Source: Bog-793 sp963761425
Lineage (GTDB): Bacteria; Actinomycetota; Acidimicrobiia; Acidimicrobiales; Bog-793
DNA length: 64,000 nucleotides
NCBI GenBank assembly: GCA_963761425.1
Contig: CAVXGQ010000006.1
Coordinates: 128,610 to 192,609 of the forward strand
Direction of reading: 5' to 3'
Part shown: positions 43,931 through 53,084 of the stretch, piece after piece
How the letters are laid out: each line of letters starts with the position of its first letter
Numbering within the stretch: the stretch's first letter is position 1
Made by a program: the position numbers and the translations under genes
The notes under the pieces: model-generated
The model's input: the letters and a program-made list of their open reading frames with translations, nothing else
The model's database searches: none
What the model was told of the DNA's origin: nothing

Positions 43931-45675
43931 TCGATCGAGATGAGGTATGGGTAGAGGGGCTGGCCGCCGTGGTGGAGCTCCACGGTGATCTCCGGGTGCA
44001 CGGCCCGCACCCATTCGGTGACGCGCCTCGTGTCGGCGGCGGTCGACCCCTCCCCCTGGACGAGGGTGATGATCTCATGGCCCGGGCCGAGCATCACCGC
44101 GAGTAGCCCGATGGTGGCGTCGGCGAGACCGCGGCCCACCGACTCGATGCCGGCCCGAGACAAGCCGATGAAGTCGCCTACCGCGACGTCCCCGGCGGCG
44201 CAGTGTGTCGCGCGCACCGCGCGGGTCACCTCTCCAGCGACGATCCGGTGGGCGGCTTCCTCCATCAGGCGCGCGTTGTCCGCACCCGGCGAGGAGGGGT
44301 CGTACTCGAGCAGCGCCGCGAAGCCCTCCTGGACGCCCCGGGTGGGCACCACGAAGACCTGCTTTTCGGCGAGCGCCGCCGCCTGCCGGGCGACGGGGAT
44401 GATGTTCGAGTTGTTCGGCAGCACCACCACCTGCTGGGCCGGCGTCGACTCGACCACCTCGAGGATGTCGCGGGTCGAGGGGTTCATCGACTGGCCCCCG
44501 GCCACGAGGTGCCTCGCCCCGAGCGAGTAGAAGATCCGGTGGATGCCCTCACCGGTGCCCACGGCGACGACGGCGGTGAGGGGCACCTTGTCATCCTCGG
44601 CTGCAAGGGCGGCCGGGCCGCGCGACGTCGCTTCGCGCACCCAGCGCTCCTCCTCCACCTGCTCGGCGAGATCGGTGACCCGGATCTCGCGCGGTCGCCC
44701 GATGTCGAGGGCGGCCTCGACGGCCGCGCCTACGTCGTCGGTGTGGATATGGCAGTTCCACAGCCCGTCACCGCCGACGACGACGATCGAGTCTCCGAGG
44801 CCGGCCCACACCTCCTTGAAGGCCGGGACCAGCTCGTCCTGGGCATCGAGCAGGTACATCACCTCGTAGCGGGGTGACAGCCCCTCGTCCCGCCCGGACG
44901 GGACCGAGGTCGCGGCGGACGCCGCCGCCGAGCCCCCGGCGACCAGGCGGGCCACCTCCTCCGGCAGCTCGAGCTGGTCGGGCATCGGGCGCGAATCGGC
45001 CACGTTGAGCAGGGCGTCGTAGAAAAGGACCAGCCCGGCACCGCCGGCGTCGACCACGCCGGCTTCCGCCAGGACCGCGAGCAGGCTCGGCGTCGCCCAC
45101 AGGGCCTCGACCGCGGCGGAGCGGGCCGCGTCGAGCACCCCGATGAGATCGGCGTCGCCGTCGACGGCCGCCCGGGCGGACTGGGCGGCCCGGGCCGCCA
45201 CGGTGAGGATCGTCCCCTCCGCCGGGCGGAGCACCGCCTCGCGGGCCTGCCGGCTCCCGACGTCGAACGCCACCGCCACGTCGGGCCCGCCGACGCCACC
45301 GAGCGGCGCGAAGGTCGTCGCCACCGCGCGCAGCACCTGGCAGAGAATGACCCCGGAGTTGCCCCGCGCCCCCATCAGCGAGCCGTGGGCGATGGCGCCA
45401 CAGATGTCGGCCATCTCCCCGGGCGCTCCACCCGCCCCGTCGGCCGGGTGCTCGGAAAGCTCCCGCGCCACGGCCTCCATGGTGAGGAGCATGTTCGTCC
45501 CGGTGTCGCCATCAGGGACCGGGAAGACGTTCAGGCGGTTGAGCGTGGTCTGGTGGAGGTGGAGGGCGTCACGGTAGACGAGCATCGTCGCCACCACCTC
45601 GGAGGGACCAAGCAGCCTCGTCGCTGGCGGCGAGATCTTTCCGGCACGGCCGGTCCGCACGCGGCGTCCGCTCAT
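43927..45675 (-). CDS. fakA: DAK2-domain / fatty acid kinase-like protein
   Basis: 582 residues. N-terminal Dak2 ATP-binding domain (LNVFPVPDGDTGTNMLLTM, SLMGARGNSGVILCQVL, VDAGGAGLVLFYDALL), a middle domain with NCHIHTDDVGAAVEAAL, and a C-terminal domain with LPNNSNIIPVARQAA and QGEGSTAADTRRV. This is the layout of FakA, which phosphorylates fatty acids bound by FakB (DegV); no fakB is in the window. Start ATG 45675 chosen; a ribosome site is not obvious. Confidence 0.88.
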   Translation of the reverse strand: MSGRRVRTGRAGKISPPATRLLGPSEVVATMLVYRDALHLHQTTLNRLNVFPVPDGDTGTNMLLTMEAVARELSEHPADGAGGAPGEMADICGAIAHGSLMGARGNSGVILCQVLRAVATTFAPLGGVGGPDVAVAFDVGSRQAREAVLRPAEGTILTVAARAAQSARAAVDGDADLIGVLDAARSAAVEALWATPSLLAVLAEAGVVDAGGAGLVLFYDALLNVADSRPMPDQLELPEEVARLVAGGSAAASAATSVPSGRDEGLSPRYEVMYLLDAQDELVPAFKEVWAGLGDSIVVVGGDGLWNCHIHTDDVGAAVEAALDIGRPREIRVTDLAEQVEEERWVREATSRGPAALAAEDDKVPLTAVVAVGTGEGIHRIFYSLGARHLVAGGQSMNPSTRDILEVVESTPAQQVVVLPNNSNIIPVARQAAALAEKQVFVVPTRGVQEGFAALLEYDPSSPGADNARLMEEAAHRIVAGEVTRAVRATHCAAGDVAVGDFIGLSRAGIESVGRGLADATIGLLAVMLGPGHEIITLVQGEGSTAADTRRVTEWVRAVHPEITVELHHGGQPLYPYLISIE

Positions 45676-45824
45676 CGCCGACCGACGCGCGCCCAGAGCC
45701 CCGCGTGCGACCTCATGGGCGAGGATGGTAACCTCGCCCGCTGGTCTCCGGGCTTCTCGCGTCGTTCGGCGCGGCCCATCGCCCGGGGTCGGCCCCGAAA
45801 CCGAGTGCGAGGTGGGTTGTCGTC

Positions 45825-46043
45825 GTGGCTGCGGTATGCGAAGTCTGCGGGAAATCACCGAACTTCGGGATGAACGTCTCGCACTCCCACCGTCGGACGA
45901 AGCGCCGGTGGGACCCGAACATCCAACGTGTGCGCGTCCTCGTCGACGGAACGCCGCGCCGGCTCCACGTCTGCACCTCGTGCATCCGCGCCGGGCGCGT
46001 GGTGAAGTCGGCCAGCCGCCGGCATACCGCGCCGCCTTCCTAG
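45825..46043 (+). CDS. rpmB: 50S ribosomal protein L28
   Basis: 72 residues of the cysteine-containing type: VCEVCGKSPNFGMNVSHSHRRTKRRWDPNIQ and RLHVCTSCIRAGRV. GTG start at 45825. Divergent from fakA with about 150 bases between, which should hold both promoters. Confidence 0.95.
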   Translation: MAAVCEVCGKSPNFGMNVSHSHRRTKRRWDPNIQRVRVLVDGTPRRLHVCTSCIRAGRVVKSASRRHTAPPS

Positions 46044-46053
46044 CACCACGGTC

Positions 46054-46071
46054 GCACCGGGTGGCCGGTGC
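46054..46071. terminator. Hairpin between convergent rpmB and thiL
   Basis: Arms GCACCGG (46054-46060) and CCGGTGC (46065-46071) with a 4-base loop, centred in the 42-base gap between the two stops. No U-run on either side, so a weak or protein-assisted bidirectional terminator. Confidence 0.45.
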
Positions 46072-46085
46072 TCGTCGGTGGCCGC

Positions 46086-47012
46086 TCAGTCGATCCGGTG
46101 TTCGAATCCGGCTGGTTCCAGCCTCACGCCGTGGAGGCGGAAATCCGACCGGTCCGCGCTCGTGGCCCCGACCCGGAACGGCAGGGGTAGGTCGTGCGCG
46201 GCGAACACCTCGCCCACCTTCTCGGGATCGGGGGCACTGAACACGAGTTCGTAGTCCTCCCCTCCCCCGAGGGCTTCGTCGCGCGTCGCGCCGGGCGCGA
46301 CCGGAAGCTCGTCGAGGACCACGCCGACACCCGAGGCCTCGGCCAGCCGGTACAGGTCGATCCCGAACCCGTCCGAGACATCGATCATGGCGCTGGCCCC
46401 GGCCAGGGCCGCCGCCGCGCCCTCCGCGAGGCGGGGCTCCGGCCGGAGGAACGCTCGCACGCACGGCGACCGGGCCGACGGATCGGCGCGCAGTTCACGC
46501 AGCCCGGCCGAGGCCGCGCCGAACGGGCCGGTGACGAAGATGGCCTCACCCGGCCGCGCCCCGCTGCGCAGCACCGGCGGGGCACCGGCCATCTCGCCGA
46601 GGATCGCCACCGACACGTTGAGGGTCGCGGCATCCGAGAGGTCGCCTCCGACCACCGGGCACGCGAAACGTCGCGACGCCTCCAGCAGGCCCTCGTAGAT
46701 CTCGGCCAGCTCGTCGAGCCCGGCACCGGCGACCGCCGCGACGGCGGCGCGGGGCCGCCCGCCCATCGCCGCGATGTCGCTCAGGTTCTGGACGAGCACC
46801 CGCCAACCCACGTCGGCGAGCGTCCCGAGGCCCCTTTCGAAGTGCACGTCCTCCGCCGCGAGGTCGGTCGCGAACAAGAGGCGCGCCGACACCGGGCCGA
46901 GAACCGCGGCATCGTCACCGATCCAGACCTCGTCACCGACGGGAGGACCGACCAGACGGGTGAGGAGCTCGATCGCTTCGAGTTCCCGGGGTCTTCTGGC
47001 CGCGTCGGTCAC
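46086..47012 (-). CDS. thiL: Thiamine-monophosphate kinase
   Basis: Last step of thiamine diphosphate synthesis. 308 residues: IGDDAAVL, LLFATDLAAEDVHF, QNLSDIAAMGG, VVGGDLSDAATL and IDVSDGFGIDLYRLAE with GGGEDYELVF near the end. GTG start at 47012. Confidence 0.93.
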   Translation of the reverse strand: MTDAARRPRELEAIELLTRLVGPPVGDEVWIGDDAAVLGPVSARLLFATDLAAEDVHFERGLGTLADVGWRVLVQNLSDIAAMGGRPRAAVAAVAGAGLDELAEIYEGLLEASRRFACPVVGGDLSDAATLNVSVAILGEMAGAPPVLRSGARPGEAIFVTGPFGAASAGLRELRADPSARSPCVRAFLRPEPRLAEGAAAALAGASAMIDVSDGFGIDLYRLAEASGVGVVLDELPVAPGATRDEALGGGEDYELVFSAPDPEKVGEVFAAHDLPLPFRVGATSADRSDFRLHGVRLEPAGFEHRID

Positions 47013-47077
47013 GGGCGCACCCTACCGGTGCCGCCACCGCCGGTCCCGAGCGTGTCGGTGCGTGGCGCCGGACCCAT

Positions 47078-48427
47078 TCAGCGGGCCCCCGCCGGACCCG
47101 GCAACTGGCGCCGTGCCACCTGTCGGCGCAACGCCCCCCCGAAGGTCCCGTAGGAGATGCAGGCAACGGTGCTCGCCAAGGCCACCACGACGTCACCGAG
47201 CTTCAGCGGGAAGGGGATGACCACGGCCAAGACGGCCGCCACCACCCAGAGGAGCTGCAGACGGGTCTCGAGCCGGCCGAAGGCTCGGCCGAGCAGCGCC
47301 GCCGGGACGTTGCGCTGCACGATCGAGTCGAGCGCCGGCTTCGCGCTCGTCGGCCCGACGCCGACCACGAACGTCAGCATCACCTGGGCCCACAGTCCGC
47401 CGACGATCGCCGTCGCCACCGCGCCGACGACGATCGACCCGAGGGCGCCGATGATGATCTGGCGCTCGGTGAGGTACCGGCGAAGGCGCGGCACGACGAT
47501 GGAACCAAGCAGGGACCCGGCGCCACTCGCCACGATCAGGACTCCGAACCACCAGGTGGCGGCGTGCTCTCGTCGTAACCCGAAGGCCAAGAAGAATTCC
47601 ACGAAACCGACCGTCGCCCGGGCGATGGACATCGCGCCGATGGCGGCGAGGACCTCCGGCGGGTACAGAGGCAGACCGAGGATGCTCCGGTGGTGACGGA
47701 CCTCGGCGAATCGGGCCCGGGTGACCGGTTCAGCCTCCCCCGGGCCGGCTTCCGGGCCGGTGGCGGGAGGGGTCGCGACCGCCACGCGATGGGACGGCCT
47801 CGGCAGCCGGAGCGAGGCCGCCGTCCCCGCCAGGAACACCAGCGCGCCAAGGCCGAGCGCCCACTGGGGGCCAATCTTTAGGAAACCCACCGCGACCGGC
47901 GCGGTGGCGAATCCTGCCAACGAGGCGAGCACCGCGAGCTTGGCGTTGGCGACCGCCAGGTCGTCGCCCGCCGCGGCCATCTCCGGGACGAGGGCGGCGC
48001 GGGCGACGAGGTAGAGCTTGCCGAGCACCAGAACGCCAAACGCCTCGGGGAACAGCAACAATCCGTGGACGTCGCGTGCCATCAGGAGGCACAGCACGGC
48101 CGATCCGACGTTCGCGATTCCGACGCTCGACCGGCGGGCCTCGCGGCCCCGGTCGAGCAGCGGGCTGAGCGCCGGCCCCACCAACGCGAAAGGGGCGATG
48201 GTGAGCAACAGGTACAAAAGGACCTTCCCCTCGGCGGCATGGGGCGAGATCGAGAAAAAAAGCGACCCGGCCAAAGCAACGGCGATGCAGGTCGCGCCGG
48301 CTGCCTGGATGGTGTGGACCAGGGCGAGGCGACCGAAGGGCTGGGACTGGTCGAGCAACCCGCGCACCGCGGCGCCCACCGTCCGGGTGACCCGCGCCAT
48401 CGCCCTCGGCTCAGCCATGCGGGCCAT
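47078..48427 (-). CDS. Major facilitator superfamily membrane protein
   Basis: 449 residues with about 10-12 hydrophobic segments (VLLYLLLTIAPFALVGPALSPLL, ILGSIVVGAVATAIVGGLWAQV and others) and a cytoplasmic-type central loop rich in Ala/Pro/Glu. It has the layout of MFS transporters; no substrate-specific motif is recognised. 32 bases downstream of sufC but probably functionally separate. Confidence 0.8.
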   Translation of the reverse strand: MARMAEPRAMARVTRTVGAAVRGLLDQSQPFGRLALVHTIQAAGATCIAVALAGSLFFSISPHAAEGKVLLYLLLTIAPFALVGPALSPLLDRGREARRSSVGIANVGSAVLCLLMARDVHGLLLFPEAFGVLVLGKLYLVARAALVPEMAAAGDDLAVANAKLAVLASLAGFATAPVAVGFLKIGPQWALGLGALVFLAGTAASLRLPRPSHRVAVATPPATGPEAGPGEAEPVTRARFAEVRHHRSILGLPLYPPEVLAAIGAMSIARATVGFVEFFLAFGLRREHAATWWFGVLIVASGAGSLLGSIVVPRLRRYLTERQIIIGALGSIVVGAVATAIVGGLWAQVMLTFVVGVGPTSAKPALDSIVQRNVPAALLGRAFGRLETRLQLLWVVAAVLAVVIPFPLKLGDVVVALASTVACISYGTFGGALRRQVARRQLPGPAGAR

Positions 48428-48459
48428 GGTAGGGGCGCGCCCGCGCGCTGAGCAGGTCC

Positions 48460-49239
48460 CTAACCAGCCGGCTCGTCGCCGTAACGCTGGTACCCGGTCC
48501 GCTCCAGCTCCTCGGCGAGCTCGGGCCCGCCGGACTCGATGATGCGCCCCTGGAACAGCACGTGCACCCGATCGGGGCGCAGCTCGTCGAGCAGGCGCTT
48601 GTAGTGCGTTATCGCCAGCACGCCGAGGGGTTCTCGTCCGGGGGCCAGGCCGGAGGCTTCCGGACGGACGGCCCGGTCGATGCGGCGGGCGACGTCCCGG
48701 AGGGCGTCGACGTCGAGCCCGGAGTCGAGCTCGTCGAGGATGGCGATCACCGGCTCGAGCACGGCGAGCTGGAGCGTTTCCAGCCGCTTCTTCTCCCCGC
48801 CGGAGGCGTCGACGTTGAGGGGACGTGGGATGAACTCCGCCGTCAGCCCGATTTCCGACGCCTCCTCCAACAGGCGGCTCTCGAGGCCGGCACGGCCGGG
48901 ATCCGACCCGCCCCGGCGGGCGAGGCGCGCCTCGGCGAGGAGGTCGAGGGCCCGCACCCCCGGCAGCTCGACGGGGTACTGAGGGGCGATGAACAGCCCC
49001 CGCGCTGCGCGCTCCCAGGTGGGCAGGGCGAGCAGGTCGGTCCCGTCCAGCGTCACCGACCCGCCGGTCACGGTGAAGTCTGGGTGGCCCATCAGGGCGT
49101 TGCCGAGGGTGCTCTTGCCGGCCCCGTTTGGGCCCATCACCGCGTGGACCTCGCCACTGCGGACCTCGAGATCGATCCCGCGCAGGATCTCGGATCCCCC
49201 CACCGCCACGGTGAGCCCCTCGACGACCAGGGTGCTCAT
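48460..49239 (-). CDS. sufC: Fe-S cluster assembly ATPase SufC
   Basis: 259-residue ABC ATPase of the SufBCD scaffold. Walker A GPNGAGKST, Q-loop FIAPQYPVELPG, signature ASGGEKKRLE, Walker B VIAILDELDSGLD and the switch His in AITHYKRLL. A ~14-residue insertion (RRIDRAVRPEASGLAPGREP) precedes the switch strand. Last gene of the suf operon. Confidence 0.96.
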   Translation of the reverse strand: MSTLVVEGLTVAVGGSEILRGIDLEVRSGEVHAVMGPNGAGKSTLGNALMGHPDFTVTGGSVTLDGTDLLALPTWERAARGLFIAPQYPVELPGVRALDLLAEARLARRGGSDPGRAGLESRLLEEASEIGLTAEFIPRPLNVDASGGEKKRLETLQLAVLEPVIAILDELDSGLDVDALRDVARRIDRAVRPEASGLAPGREPLGVLAITHYKRLLDELRPDRVHVLFQGRIIESGGPELAEELERTGYQRYGDEPAG

Positions 49240-49270
49240 CGGACGGCCTGCCCGGCGGCCCTCCGGATCG

Positions 49271-49600
49271 TCACGGCAGCACCACCGAGACCTCGTCGGC
49301 TTCGACGACGACCTCGAACACCGCGACGGGAAGCGTCGCCGGCAGCGTCAGCGGCTCCCCGGTCGCCAGCGAGAACAAGCTCCCGTGTTTCCAGCACTCG
49401 ATCTCGGCGCGGGCCGGGTCGACCTCGCCTTCGGCGAGCGAATAGTTCTCGTGGCTGCAGGTGTCGGCGACCGCGTGGAACCCATCCTCGCAACGCACCA
49501 GGCAGATGCCGAGGCCGTCGACCTCGAACCGGCGTGCCTGGCCGGGCGTCAGGTCTTCGACGCCACAGATCCGGACCATCTTGCGGTCGGCTCCACTCAT
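49271..49600 (-). CDS. Rieske-type ferredoxin of the SUF operon
   Basis: 109 residues with the Rieske ligands in CSHENYSLAEG and CWKHGSLF (C-x-H ... C-x2-H). Such small Rieske proteins often accompany suf genes and may supply electrons or hold a cluster. ATG at 49600 overlaps the sufD stop as ATGA. Confidence 0.92.
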   Translation of the reverse strand: MSGADRKMVRICGVEDLTPGQARRFEVDGLGICLVRCEDGFHAVADTCSHENYSLAEGEVDPARAEIECWKHGSLFSLATGEPLTLPATLPVAVFEVVVEADEVSVVLP

Positions 49601-50910
49601 CGCGTCCCGTTCCCCCGCCCCCCAGCCTCCGGGGCCTTAGTCAGCCGGGCCGCGACAACACCCCGCAGGTACTCAGCGACTCCCGGCGCCGGCGCGCGGG
49701 CGAGCAGGTCGTCGAAGAACCCCAGCAAGATCAGCCGCTCGGCGACCTGGGGTGGCACGCCCCGGGACTCGACGTAGAAGCGTTGGGCCCGATCGATCGG
49801 ACCGACCGCCGAGGCGTGGCTGCAACGCACGTCGTTCTCTTCGATGTCGAGATTCGGCACCGAATCCGCGTGCGCGCCGTCGGAGAGCACGAGGTTGCGG
49901 TTCGTCTGGGCGGCGTCGGACTTGCGGGCTCCTTTGTGGATGCGGATGAGTCCGCTGTAGACCGAGCGCGCCGAGTCGTCGACCGCGCCCTTAAAGACCA
50001 GTTTGCTCGTGGTGCGGGGGGCGGAGTGCTCCTGGAAAGTCCTCATGTCCTGGACTTGGGTCCCGTCACCGAGGTAGGCGGCGAGCAGTTCGCTCGAGGC
50101 CGCTTCGCCGTCGAGGACCGAATGGGTGCACAGCCGGGCGTAGTCGCCGCCGAAGGCCGCGGTGAACGAGCGCAGCGAGGCGTCGCGCCCGACGCGGCTG
50201 GTGAGATAGCCGAGCTGCCAGGCCGACCGGTCGAGCTCCTGGATCGAGTGATAGGCGAGATGGGCGTCCCGGGCGACTTGGAGCTCCGTGACCGGGCAGA
50301 CCAGCGCGGTGCCGGTCGCCGAGGAAAGGTGTTCGACGACGGTCGCGCTGGAGCCCTCGCCCAGCTCGACGAAGGTGCGAGGGAACACCGCCACCTCGTG
50401 GTCTCGCGCCCCGAGCTCATGAACGACGACGATCGGACCGGTGATCCGCGCCCCACGGGCCACCACGATGACGACGGCGTCGGGTCCATAGCCCCCGGCG
50501 AGCAGGGTGAAGGGATCTTCGGCCGCCGCCACGATCGATCCGAACCCGGCCGGCGGACGACGCAGGTTGCGCGCCGAGGCAACCGAAAGCCCGCCGGACC
50601 CGGCCGGTCCGGCGAGCTCCTCGACGACGAACCCGTCGAGGGTGCGCACCACGGCCGCGGGGTCCGCAAGCCCGGCGAGCAGACCCGCCGGGGCCGCCGA
50701 AAGCCCCGAAGGCGGCGCCACCGGTCGAACGACGGGATCGAACTCGCCGAGGTCGATGGCATCGATCCGTCCGTAACGCCAGTCCTCGTCGGCCTCGGTT
50801 GGGAGGGTGGTGAGCGCGAACCGCTCGGCGGCTTGCGACCGGACGCCACGCAACCAGCGGGGTCCCTGTATCGATCGGGCGAGTTCCGGCGTAAATCGGT
50901 GATCGCTCAG
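49597..50910 (-). CDS. sufD: Fe-S cluster assembly protein SufD, probable CTG start
   Basis: SufBCD scaffold subunit. EEDEWRY-type motif (TEADEDWRYGRIDAIDL), a central beta-helix and a C-terminal region with AAQTNRNLVLSDGAHADSVPNLDIEENDVRCSHASAVG. The first ordinary start is TTG at 50853, but family-like sequence (FTPELARSIQGPRWL) lies upstream. CTG at 50910 overlaps the preceding stop as CTGA, in frame, with GAGGG 9 bases before, giving 437 residues. Confidence 0.93.
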   Translation of the reverse strand: MSDHRFTPELARSIQGPRWLRGVRSQAAERFALTTLPTEADEDWRYGRIDAIDLGEFDPVVRPVAPPSGLSAAPAGLLAGLADPAAVVRTLDGFVVEELAGPAGSGGLSVASARNLRRPPAGFGSIVAAAEDPFTLLAGGYGPDAVVIVVARGARITGPIVVVHELGARDHEVAVFPRTFVELGEGSSATVVEHLSSATGTALVCPVTELQVARDAHLAYHSIQELDRSAWQLGYLTSRVGRDASLRSFTAAFGGDYARLCTHSVLDGEAASSELLAAYLGDGTQVQDMRTFQEHSAPRTTSKLVFKGAVDDSARSVYSGLIRIHKGARKSDAAQTNRNLVLSDGAHADSVPNLDIEENDVRCSHASAVGPIDRAQRFYVESRGVPPQVAERLILLGFFDDLLARAPAPGVAEYLRGVVAARLTKAPEAGGRGNGTR

Positions 50911-51308
50911 AGCCGGTCGCCCTCGTTGCCGTCGACCGGCTTGCCCTTCCGCCGGACCCGGCCGAGGGCGCGTCGCAGCGCCGAGCCCCGCGAGCCCCGC
51001 TCGGCGCGGTCCTCCTCCACTTCGACCTCCGCGAGTTCCTCGGGAGCCGCGGAGTCGACGATCTCCTCCGCCGAGGCCAGCAGTTCACCGATGTCCACCG
51101 GCGGCTCGTCAGGCTCCGACTCGATCGGCTGAGTGACGAGCGACCCGTGGGTCCACGTCACGTCGGCGAGCCGTCGCTCGTACGAGGAGCAGTTCTCGGG
51201 GCATCGCCACGGGGCCTCGGGGGCGAGGTCGAGGACGCAGAACCGGGCCACCTCGCCGGAGGCGTAAGTCCTCGACTGGAAGTGCTTGCAATCCTCACGC
51301 ATCGTCAC
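50907..51308 (-). CDS. Uncharacterised cysteine-containing protein inside the suf operon
   Basis: About 133 residues. N-terminal half has four cysteines (MREDCKHFQSRTYASGEVARFCVLDLAPEAPWRCPENCSSYERR), suggesting a metal or Fe-S site; C-terminal half is acidic then basic and probably disordered. Between sufB and sufD, so likely linked to cluster assembly. Start GTG 51308 is best placed behind GGGAGGT; ATG 51302 and GTG 51317 are alternatives. No known family. Confidence 0.78.
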   Translation of the reverse strand: MTMREDCKHFQSRTYASGEVARFCVLDLAPEAPWRCPENCSSYERRLADVTWTHGSLVTQPIESEPDEPPVDIGELLASAEEIVDSAAPEELAEVEVEEDRAERGSRGSALRRALGRVRRKGKPVDGNEGDRL

Positions 51309-51381
51309 GCGCGCCACACCTCCCGAGCTCGGCCTGCCGTTCCAAGAATATTGAGCCGACTCGGCGACTGCCGATGGCAGG

Positions 51382-52782
51382 TCAGCCGACCGCGCCCTCC
51401 ATCTGCAGCTCGATGAGCCGGCTCCACTCGACCGCGTACTCCATGGGCAGGGTCCGGGTGATCGGCTCGATGAAGCCGTTGACGATCATGCCGGTCGCCT
51501 GGCCCTCAGAAAGACCGCGGCTCATGAGGTAGAAGAGCTGGTCGTCGCCCACCTTGGAGACCGTCGCCTCGTGCCCGATCTCGGCGTCGCGCTCGCCGAC
51601 CTCCATGTAGGGCTTCGTCTCCGAAACGGAGTCCTCGTCGAGGATGAGAGCGTCGCAGCGCACGAAGGACTTGGCGTGGTGGGCGCCGGGGTCGACGTGG
51701 ACCTTGCCCCGGTAGGTCGTCGACCCACCGTTTTTGGAGATCGACTTCGACACGATGGTCGAGGTCGTTTCGGGGGCGCAGTGGAACATCTTCGCCCCGG
51801 TGTCCTGGACCTGGCCCGCCCCGGCGTAGGCGACCGAGAGGACCTCACCCGAGGCCCGGGGACCCATCAGGTACACCGAGGGGTACTTCATCGTCAGCCG
51901 CGAGCCGATATTGCCGTCGATCCACTCGACGTGCGCCTCCGCTTCGGCGCGCGCCCGTTTGGTGACGAGGTTGTAGACGTTCGCCGACCAGTTCTGAATG
52001 GTCGTATAGGTGATCCGGCTGCCGGGCAGGGCCACCAGCTCGACGACGGCCGCGTGCAACGAGTCGGTCGAGTACACGGGGGCGGAACACCCCTCGACGT
52101 AGTGCACCCGTGAGCCCTCGTCGGCGATGATGAGCGTCCGCTCGAACTGGCCCATGTTCTCCGCATTGATGCGGAAGTAGGCCTGCAGCGGCATGTCGAC
52201 TTCGACGCCGGGCGGCACGTAGATGAAGGACCCTCCCGACCACGCCGTCGAGTTCAGGGCCGCGAACTTGTTGTCGTTCGGCGGGATGACCCGCCCGAAG
52301 TACCGCCGGACGATTTCCGGGTACTCCCGGACCGCGGTGTCCATGTCGCAGAACAGCACGCCCATGCCCGCCAGGTCGTCGCGGTTGCGGTGGTAGACGA
52401 CCTCGGATTCGTACTGGGCGGTCACCCCGGCGAGGTACTTGCGTTCCGCCTCGGGGATGCCGAGCTTCTCGTAGGTGTTCTTCACCGACTCGGGTAGCTG
52501 CTCCCAGGCGTCGACCTGGGTCTCGGTCGGCTTGATGTAGTAGTAGATGTCGTCGAAGTCGAGATCCGGCATCTTGTCGGCGAACCACGGCATCATCGGC
52601 TTGGCCAAGAAACGCGTGTAGCTCTTCAGGCGGAACTCGAGCATCCACTCCGGTTCCTGCTTCAGACGCGACATTTCCCGGATGATCTCTTCGTTGAGCC
52701 CCTTGCGGGGTTTGAACACGTAGTCCTCGACGTCGCTCCAGCCGAGCGCGTACTTGTCGAGGTTGAGATCGGTCATCGCCAT
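51382..52782 (-). CDS. sufB: Fe-S cluster assembly protein SufB
   Basis: 466 residues, core scaffold of the SUF system. LDKYALGWSDVEDYVFKPRKGLNEEIIREMSRLKQEP at the start, VPPGVEVDMPLQAYFRINAENMGQFERTLII, EGCSAPVYSTDSLHAAVVE, and RCDALILDEDSVSETKPY...EIGHEATVSKVGDDQLFYLMSRGLS near the end. First gene of sufB-X-sufD-Rieske-sufC; a cysteine desulfurase gene is not in the window. Confidence 0.97.
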   Translation of the reverse strand: MAMTDLNLDKYALGWSDVEDYVFKPRKGLNEEIIREMSRLKQEPEWMLEFRLKSYTRFLAKPMMPWFADKMPDLDFDDIYYYIKPTETQVDAWEQLPESVKNTYEKLGIPEAERKYLAGVTAQYESEVVYHRNRDDLAGMGVLFCDMDTAVREYPEIVRRYFGRVIPPNDNKFAALNSTAWSGGSFIYVPPGVEVDMPLQAYFRINAENMGQFERTLIIADEGSRVHYVEGCSAPVYSTDSLHAAVVELVALPGSRITYTTIQNWSANVYNLVTKRARAEAEAHVEWIDGNIGSRLTMKYPSVYLMGPRASGEVLSVAYAGAGQVQDTGAKMFHCAPETTSTIVSKSISKNGGSTTYRGKVHVDPGAHHAKSFVRCDALILDEDSVSETKPYMEVGERDAEIGHEATVSKVGDDQLFYLMSRGLSEGQATGMIVNGFIEPITRTLPMEYAVEWSRLIELQMEGAVG

Positions 52783-53084
52783 CGGGTCGTCCGGCTCCGT
52801 TCGCTCGGATCCCCACCACCGAATCGGGGATTTCTCCTATCCGTATAGTAACAACTCCCCCGGCCCCGGCGACGCGTCCGACCTGCTCATCACCACCCGA
52901 ATCCGCCACCACCAGGGCCGTTCGGCTGACGGGGGCTTCCACCACCCGACCGTCCGGGAGGCGCCTCGCCGCGCCGGAGAACCCGCGACCTGCCCGGGTC
53001 GACCCCGGAGGTTCGGGAGGTCAGTGCGGAATTGAACAAGCGCTGTGCCGGGGATCGCGGCGGGGGCCGGGTCGCGGCCGGGAT
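52783..53084. other. Leader and promoter region upstream of sufB
   Basis: 302 bases with no gene. The part next to sufB contains an AT-rich promoter-like block (52838-52860); the rest is GC-rich and lies downstream of the next minus-strand gene. Confidence 0.45.
52838..52860 (-). promoter_or_regulatory. Candidate suf promoter/operator
   Basis: On the minus strand the sequence reads AGTTGTTACTATACGGATAG, an AT-rich island in GC-rich DNA with TACTAT/TATACG as possible -10 boxes and an inverted CTAT-CCGT-ATAG element, 55-75 bases before sufB. An iron or Fe-S responsive repressor site is plausible but not identified. Confidence 0.4.

Noticed and set aside
41057..44014. Genuine RecG-RsmD fusion protein
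   Set aside because: The linker is the out-of-frame reading of a normal RecG C terminus, and both genes have normal separate starts and stops once one base is removed.
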